DNA of 64,000 bases from Bacillus sp. HSf4 (lineage in GTDB: Bacteria; Bacillota; Bacilli; Bacillales; Bacillaceae), in NCBI RefSeq assembly GCF_029537375.1, contig NZ_CP120679.1:1724001-1788000 (forward strand), written 5' to 3'. The translations under genes and the position numbers were made by a program. Positions 63,944 to 64,000 of the stretch are shown one piece after another. The stretch's first letter is position 1; each line of letters starts with the position of its first letter. The notes below the pieces were generated by a model. That model saw only the letters and a program-made list of their open reading frames with translations, had not been told where the DNA came from and did no database searches.

Positions 63944-64000
63944 ATCATGAGAGAAAATGAGAAACAAATGAACGATTCCAATTCTTCAAGCGGGAAGGAA

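Noticed and set aside
63948..64000. Open frame MRENEKQMNDSNSSS at the right edge
   Set aside because: It begins right after the khpA terminator without a ribosome binding site and is cut by the window; GGGAAGGA near the edge looks more like the ribosome binding site of the next gene.

Overview
The window is a stretch of core chromosome from a low-to-mid GC, spore-forming Bacillus of the B. subtilis group. The proteins look most like a B. licheniformis-type relative, but the species cannot be fixed from sequence alone. The support is the gene order (ylmDE-sepF-ylmGH-divIVA-ileS through pyr, cys, priA-prkC, recG-fapR-fab, smc-ffh-rpsP), Gram-positive leader RNAs (T-box, PyrR attenuators, S-box), a 26-codon spoVM, and strong AGGAGG-type ribosome binding sites. 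No phage, insertion sequence, CRISPR array, tRNA or rRNA was found. Every protein gene except rqcH and rpmB lies on the plus strand.

Layout. 1-3042: division and cell-pole genes (end of ylmD, ylmE, sepF, ylmG, ylmH, divIVA). 3058-6190: T-box-controlled ileS. 6318-8183: ylyA (DksA-like), lspA and the pseudouridine synthase ylyB. 8180-20098: the complete ten-gene pyrimidine operon, with three PyrR attenuators (before pyrR, pyrP and pyrB) and tightly overlapping genes from pyrB to pyrE. 20173-26389: assimilatory sulfate reduction and siroheme synthesis. A SAM riboswitch leads into a small YezD-like gene, then cysH, cysP, sat, cysC, sumT, sirB and sirC.

26392-33041: rqcH (ribosome quality control, minus strand), a Ca-type P-ATPase, yloC, remA, gmk and rpoZ. 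33124-45658: coaBC, priA, def, fmt, rsmB, rlmN, prpC, prkC, rsgA, rpe and thiN, mostly start/stop-overlapped translation and cell-envelope-signalling genes. 45736-46115: spoVM, and the convergent rpmB across a two-way terminator. 46397-52201: yloU, yloV, the two-subunit serine dehydratase and recG. 52244-55910: the FapR-controlled phospholipid and fatty-acid genes fapR, plsX, fabD, fabG and acpP. 56056-63943: rnc, smc, ftsY, ylxM, ffh, rpsP and khpA, covering chromosome condensation, signal recognition and ribosome assembly.

I found no undescribed multi-gene system; this is a conserved housekeeping region. The points worth a second look are small and regulatory. cysH appears to start at an ATT codon. 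A YezD-like micro-gene sits between the SAM riboswitch and cysH and is followed by its own terminator. The second PyrR site is degenerate. remA has a 49-nt leader hairpin that abuts its ribosome binding site. Two short well-placed ORFs (before ylmH and overlapping rnc) are unexplained. Family assignments rest on recalled conserved motifs and lengths; no database search was run.
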